Origin: Nostoc sp. GT001
GTDB taxonomy: Bacteria; Cyanobacteriota; Cyanobacteriia; Cyanobacteriales; Nostocaceae
Assembly: GCF_030382115.1 (NCBI RefSeq)
Contig: NZ_JAUDRJ010000003.1
Coordinates: forward strand, 7,242,122 to 7,265,157
Direction: 5' to 3'
DNA length: 23,036 nucleotides
Positions within the stretch are counted from its first letter, which is position 1. Each line of letters opens with the position of its first letter. Below, in pieces: positions 20,052 through 23,036 of the stretch. The notes under the pieces are model-generated. The model ran no database searches. It worked only from the letters and a program-made list of their open reading frames with translations, and was not told where the DNA came from. A program made the translations under genes and the position numbers.

Positions 20052-21542
20052 TCAAAATAATTCAAAATATTCTCTTTGCTCCCAGTTAGTCACCTGCTTT
20101 AAATAGTCTTCTGGTAGCCGATCGCCGACGGACTGCAAAAAGCGATTGATTTCATTCTGTTTCATCTTTATGATGAAGTTGATGAACTGCTGCCCCATTT
20201 TTTGAGCAAAAAGTTCGCTTTGGCTCAAATATGAAATCGCCTCTGGCAAACTTTTGGGTAAGGCTGGACTTTCTGTAGCGTAAGGTTCATCTGTTGGGGA
20301 GCCAGGGTCAAGTTTACAATCTACACCATCTAACCCAGAAATCAATTGCGATGCCATATACAAATAAGGATTGGCTGCTGGTTCTCCAACTCGGTTTTCA
20401 ATGTGGGTGGTGGGGTCATCATAACCGCCTTGTAATCTAATCATTGCTCCTCGATTTTCCAATCCCCATCCGGCGCGATCGGGAGCTAGAGAGTAAGGTC
20501 TAAATCTTTTGTAGCCGTTAATTGTCGGGGTTGTGAATACAGAAGCGGCATTGGCGTGTTTCAGAAGACCACCAACAAAATGTTTACCTAAATCTGACAT
20601 TAGGGCTTTGGAGTTTGCAGACATGAAAGCGTTCTCGCCTGTGGTTCGGTCTACAAGGGATTGGTGCAAATGCCAGCCATTGGAAGAAGAACCTTGCAAT
20701 CCTGGACGACACATAAATGATGCGATGTAACCTTGTTGACGGCAGATTTGCTTGGTCGCCATGCGGAATATGATCATTGTATCCGCAGCTTGTAATGCCG
20801 GAATCGGGTCAAAGGTAAATTCAAATTGACCCGCACCTCCTTCGTTTTCTACACTTCTTAAAGGCAATCCCATTTCAACTAAATTTTCTGCCAGAATACG
20901 CAGTAAGTCGTGAATTTCTGGATTGTGCGATTCTAAAAGGTATTGGAAGCTATGCTCTACAGCGCTAACTTTGGCAGGTTCACCAGGTTTTCCAGAAGTA
21001 CCAACATTAGCGATCGCTAACATCGGATCTTCCAACTTTGCCAGATACCACTCAACTTCTAAGCCGACAATATGCTCCAATCCTCTTTGATGTAACTCTA
21101 CCAATGATTGGCGCAAAATACCGCGACTGGAAAAGGGCATTACCTGACCATTTTGAAAGTACTCGTCACAGAGGATAAAACCAGTACGTTTTGCCCAAGG
21201 CAGAATTTTGAAGGTATCAGGGTCAGGAACAGCCACAAGATTTGGCGCACCTGTCATCAAAGGCATATCTAAACTACCGCCAGGCACAAACGGGTTAAAT
21301 ACTATTGCACCACCAGTATCAAACAGAAATGTCCCTGTGCTGATTTGCATACCGTTTTCTAAGGCGCTGAAAAACGCCTGGGGTAAGAGCGATTTGCTGC
21401 GAACAATGCCATGCTGGTCTGACCAAGCGGTACGAATCAACAATAAATCCCGTTCTTTGACAACAGCCTTGATCTTTTCAGATGCTTCTTTTTGGATTGC
21501 TGTCCACAGGTGATGACGCTCAATAAATCCAGGTTTTTTCAT
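20052..21542 (-). CDS. Glutamine-synthetase-family ligase (GlnA-like)
   Basis: A 496-residue protein with the full glutamine synthetase fold. The N-terminal beta-grasp domain covers about residues 15-130. The catalytic barrel has GLEVEWYL (metal-binding Glu), ENEGGAGQFEFTF, SSNGWHLHQSL (with the catalytic-site His), NGYKRFRPYSLAPD (nucleotide and substrate loop) and IENRVGEPAANPYLY. It differs from the main nitrogen-assimilation GlnA in these loops and lacks the usual adenylylation-region sequence, so it is more like GlnT/PuuA relatives that join glutamate to amines or other substrates. The upstream GST-like gene ends 34 bp before its start and is on the same strand, suggesting an operon. Start is the ATG at 21542. 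Confidence 0.9.
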   Translation of the reverse strand: MKKPGFIERHHLWTAIQKEASEKIKAVVKERDLLLIRTAWSDQHGIVRSKSLLPQAFFSALENGMQISTGTFLFDTGGAIVFNPFVPGGSLDMPLMTGAPNLVAVPDPDTFKILPWAKRTGFILCDEYFQNGQVMPFSSRGILRQSLVELHQRGLEHIVGLEVEWYLAKLEDPMLAIANVGTSGKPGEPAKVSAVEHSFQYLLESHNPEIHDLLRILAENLVEMGLPLRSVENEGGAGQFEFTFDPIPALQAADTMIIFRMATKQICRQQGYIASFMCRPGLQGSSSNGWHLHQSLVDRTTGENAFMSANSKALMSDLGKHFVGGLLKHANAASVFTTPTINGYKRFRPYSLAPDRAGWGLENRGAMIRLQGGYDDPTTHIENRVGEPAANPYLYMASQLISGLDGVDCKLDPGSPTDEPYATESPALPKSLPEAISYLSQSELFAQKMGQQFINFIIKMKQNEINRFLQSVGDRLPEDYLKQVTNWEQREYFELF

Positions 21543-21576
21543 TTGGATTTTCGGTTAGGCATAAATATCTGAAATC

Positions 21577-22782
21577 CTACTTGATGGCAAAGTTAGACGG
21601 GTCTTGATCTCGTCGATGCTGAGTGGGAATAGGGGCTGGCTGCCCATCACCCGCAAGGGATGCGGTTTTTTCCAGGGATTCCCTCAATCGCTTGGCTGCG
21701 TAGATAGACATGTCTCGTGGTACATTAATGCGATCGCGCAAATATCGGAGAGCGACATCAGATCCCGATGGGGGTACACAGTCTTCCCCTGTCATCATGT
21801 GTGTTAAAGCACAACGTAGCGCTCGATCAAACAATTTATCATCTAAGGGGTTGACTCGAATAATATTTATCCGGTGATCGATAGTTCGTTTAAGAGCTTC
21901 CATACGGGAGTTTTCCGGCTCTGGATAAGTAACATCTGGTAGTCCAAACCAGGGGCCGTTATCCACCAGCGCTTTATTGAGAAGCATCTGGGTTTCGCCG
22001 TTTTCCCAACAGCCCCCCATCTGGGGCGGCAAATCATGTGCGTGGGTGTGAAAGTCGCTCTGAGTACCGCAGTAGGTTGGTCGGCTTTCCATTGCCGCAA
22101 ACCATGCACTCAAACGAGGGTTTTCTTCCCGCAGTGAGTAGCCCTTGTAGTAGTAAAGGCTCGCATTCATCCGTTCGAGATATGGCGTAAAAATGACATC
22201 AACGATGCCAAAGCTATCTAGAAAATAAGGGCTTGGGGTGCTACCCAGAGCTTCCTCTACCCTAGCCACCACTGCGATAAATTGTTCTCGATTGCGTTGT
22301 TCTTGTTGAGAGGAACCGACTTTAGAACACAGCCAAACGCACCAAGCTCTAAATAAAAGTCGTTCTAATTGACGTAAAGGAAGCACCGTGAGGTCTTCCA
22401 TCCCTTGGTTCAATGGAGCAAATACCTTTTCCAAAGCGATCAAAATGTCATCGCTTTCCTTAATAATCCGTCCATCTAGCTCGATCGCGGGGAGCATTCC
22501 TGATGGAACCTTACGTTTGTACCAACTTTCTTTCTCCCCATAGCAGAACATTGTCACTTTTTCGATGCGGTAGGGGATCTGTTTTTCCTCTAGCCATAAC
22601 CAAACTTTTTGACAGTAAGGACACCAGGCGTGGTTATCGCGGTACAGCGTTACCCGCACATCAGATTCCGGCTGACCAAACAAGCGCAACCTAGCTCTAG
22701 CGTTGGTGGGACCATTAACGGTATCTATTTGATAGTCCGTGAGGGTTTCTAGTTCTTCCCAGCTTAAGGGTGCGGTAGTCAT
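21577..22782 (-). CDS. Glutathione S-transferase family protein
   Basis: A 401-residue protein. Residues about 43-125 form a thioredoxin-like GST N-terminal domain with [14 protein letters not shown] (C54 and C57, a CPYC glutaredoxin-type motif), and [12 protein letters not shown], which contains the cis-proline that binds glutathione. Residues about 140-250 fit the helical C-terminal domain. The remaining 150 residues extend well beyond a normal GST (about 220 residues) and are unrecognised; they are mostly polar. Function may be glutathione-dependent transfer, reduction or lyase. It is the first gene of a likely operon with the glutamine-synthetase-like gene. Start is the ATG at 22782; no ribosome binding site is obvious. 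Confidence 0.88.
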   Translation of the reverse strand: MTTAPLSWEELETLTDYQIDTVNGPTNARARLRLFGQPESDVRVTLYRDNHAWCPYCQKVWLWLEEKQIPYRIEKVTMFCYGEKESWYKRKVPSGMLPAIELDGRIIKESDDILIALEKVFAPLNQGMEDLTVLPLRQLERLLFRAWCVWLCSKVGSSQQEQRNREQFIAVVARVEEALGSTPSPYFLDSFGIVDVIFTPYLERMNASLYYYKGYSLREENPRLSAWFAAMESRPTYCGTQSDFHTHAHDLPPQMGGCWENGETQMLLNKALVDNGPWFGLPDVTYPEPENSRMEALKRTIDHRINIIRVNPLDDKLFDRALRCALTHMMTGEDCVPPSGSDVALRYLRDRINVPRDMSIYAAKRLRESLEKTASLAGDGQPAPIPTQHRRDQDPSNFAIK

Positions 22783-22887
22783 AGGGGGAGTTGCGTAGGC
22801 AATACTTAGGACAATTCTATACTCTACAATATTTTCAATTACACCAAGGCTGAATTTAACCGATGGGTTCGCCCATCAATTCTTGAT

Positions 22888-23025
22888 TTAAGAAAAAGTT
22901 GAAGTGACGATACCACGTTCAAAGGTTCTGGCAATTTGGCATAACTTATCTCTGAATTGCCGTTTAAATGAGATATCAACAGAACAGACAAATCGCCAGT
23001 TGTTGACCCAACGCTGTAGACGAAC
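22888..23025 (-). other. Possible gene remnant at the window edge
   Basis: One frame between stops (TGA at 23026-23028, TAA at 22888-22890) reads a protein-like 46-codon stretch with RWVNNWRFVCSVDISFKRQF then RDKLCQIARTFERG. It has no ATG and is closed by a stop before the window end, so it would be a broken fragment. A second frame of this strand is also open to the edge and could instead be the end of a gene. Neither can be named. Confidence 0.2.
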
Positions 23026-23036
23026 TCAGCAGCCCC

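Noticed and set aside
22783..22860. Possible NtcA site upstream of the GST-like operon
   Set aside because: GTAATTGAAAATAT gives GTA-N8-TAT, not GTA-N8-TAC, and AT-rich DNA makes such near matches frequent.

Overview
The window looks like chromosomal DNA of a filamentous, probably heterocyst-forming cyanobacterium (Nostocales type). The palindrome GCGATCGC (HIP1) recurs throughout, intergenic spaces hold short tandem and foldback repeats typical of that group, and most proteins (UPF0182, DUF4336, a microviridin locus, a GST and glutamine-synthetase-like pair) are of cyanobacterial type. No rRNA, tRNA, CRISPR array or phage block was seen.

Layout. 1-1000: two small conserved-looking unknown genes with palindromic terminator-like repeats between them. 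1111-1341: a 42-bp minisatellite that stays open as a 14-residue repeat. 1530-3354: the most unusual part. Two small peptide genes share an identical double-glycine secretion leader; the first carries a near-perfect Streptomyces-type chaplin domain, the second a different four-cysteine core, and a stranded chaplin C-terminus lies after it. They are followed by a membrane MauE/DoxX-like protein fused to a CxxC thioredoxin domain, a plausible disulfide-forming partner. 3355-3819: two foldback (MITE-like) elements. 3820-12272, mostly minus strand: a 2-oxoglutarate/Fe(II) oxygenase, a 5'-nucleotidase-like exported protein, a UPF0182 membrane protein, a VapBC-type toxin-antitoxin pair and a cytochrome P450. 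12535-13054: a RelE/Phd-type toxin-antitoxin pair. 13368-14140: a small membrane-protein gene, an about 92-nt three-stem structured element, a strong leader hairpin, then a DUF4336 gene. 15410-16900: a complete IS4-family insertion sequence with 25-bp perfect inverted repeats and an 11-bp target duplication. 17011-19535 (minus): a microviridin (graspetide) cluster with a three-core precursor, an MvdC-type ligase and an MvdD-type ligase. 20052-22782 (minus): a glutathione S-transferase-like gene followed closely by a glutamine-synthetase-family gene.

How the genes fit together. The window contains two unrelated ribosomal peptide loci about 17 kb apart whose leaders end in the same type of double-glycine motif (acidic residues, then A-[IV]-[IV]-G-G). 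No C39 peptidase/ABC exporter is present, so both loci probably depend on an exporter encoded elsewhere. The chaplin locus suggests that an actinobacterial surface-amyloid domain has been captured and rerouted from Sec export to a bacteriocin-type export path. The rest is housekeeping or accessory cyanobacterial content, with several repeats and toxin-antitoxin pairs marking a plastic region.
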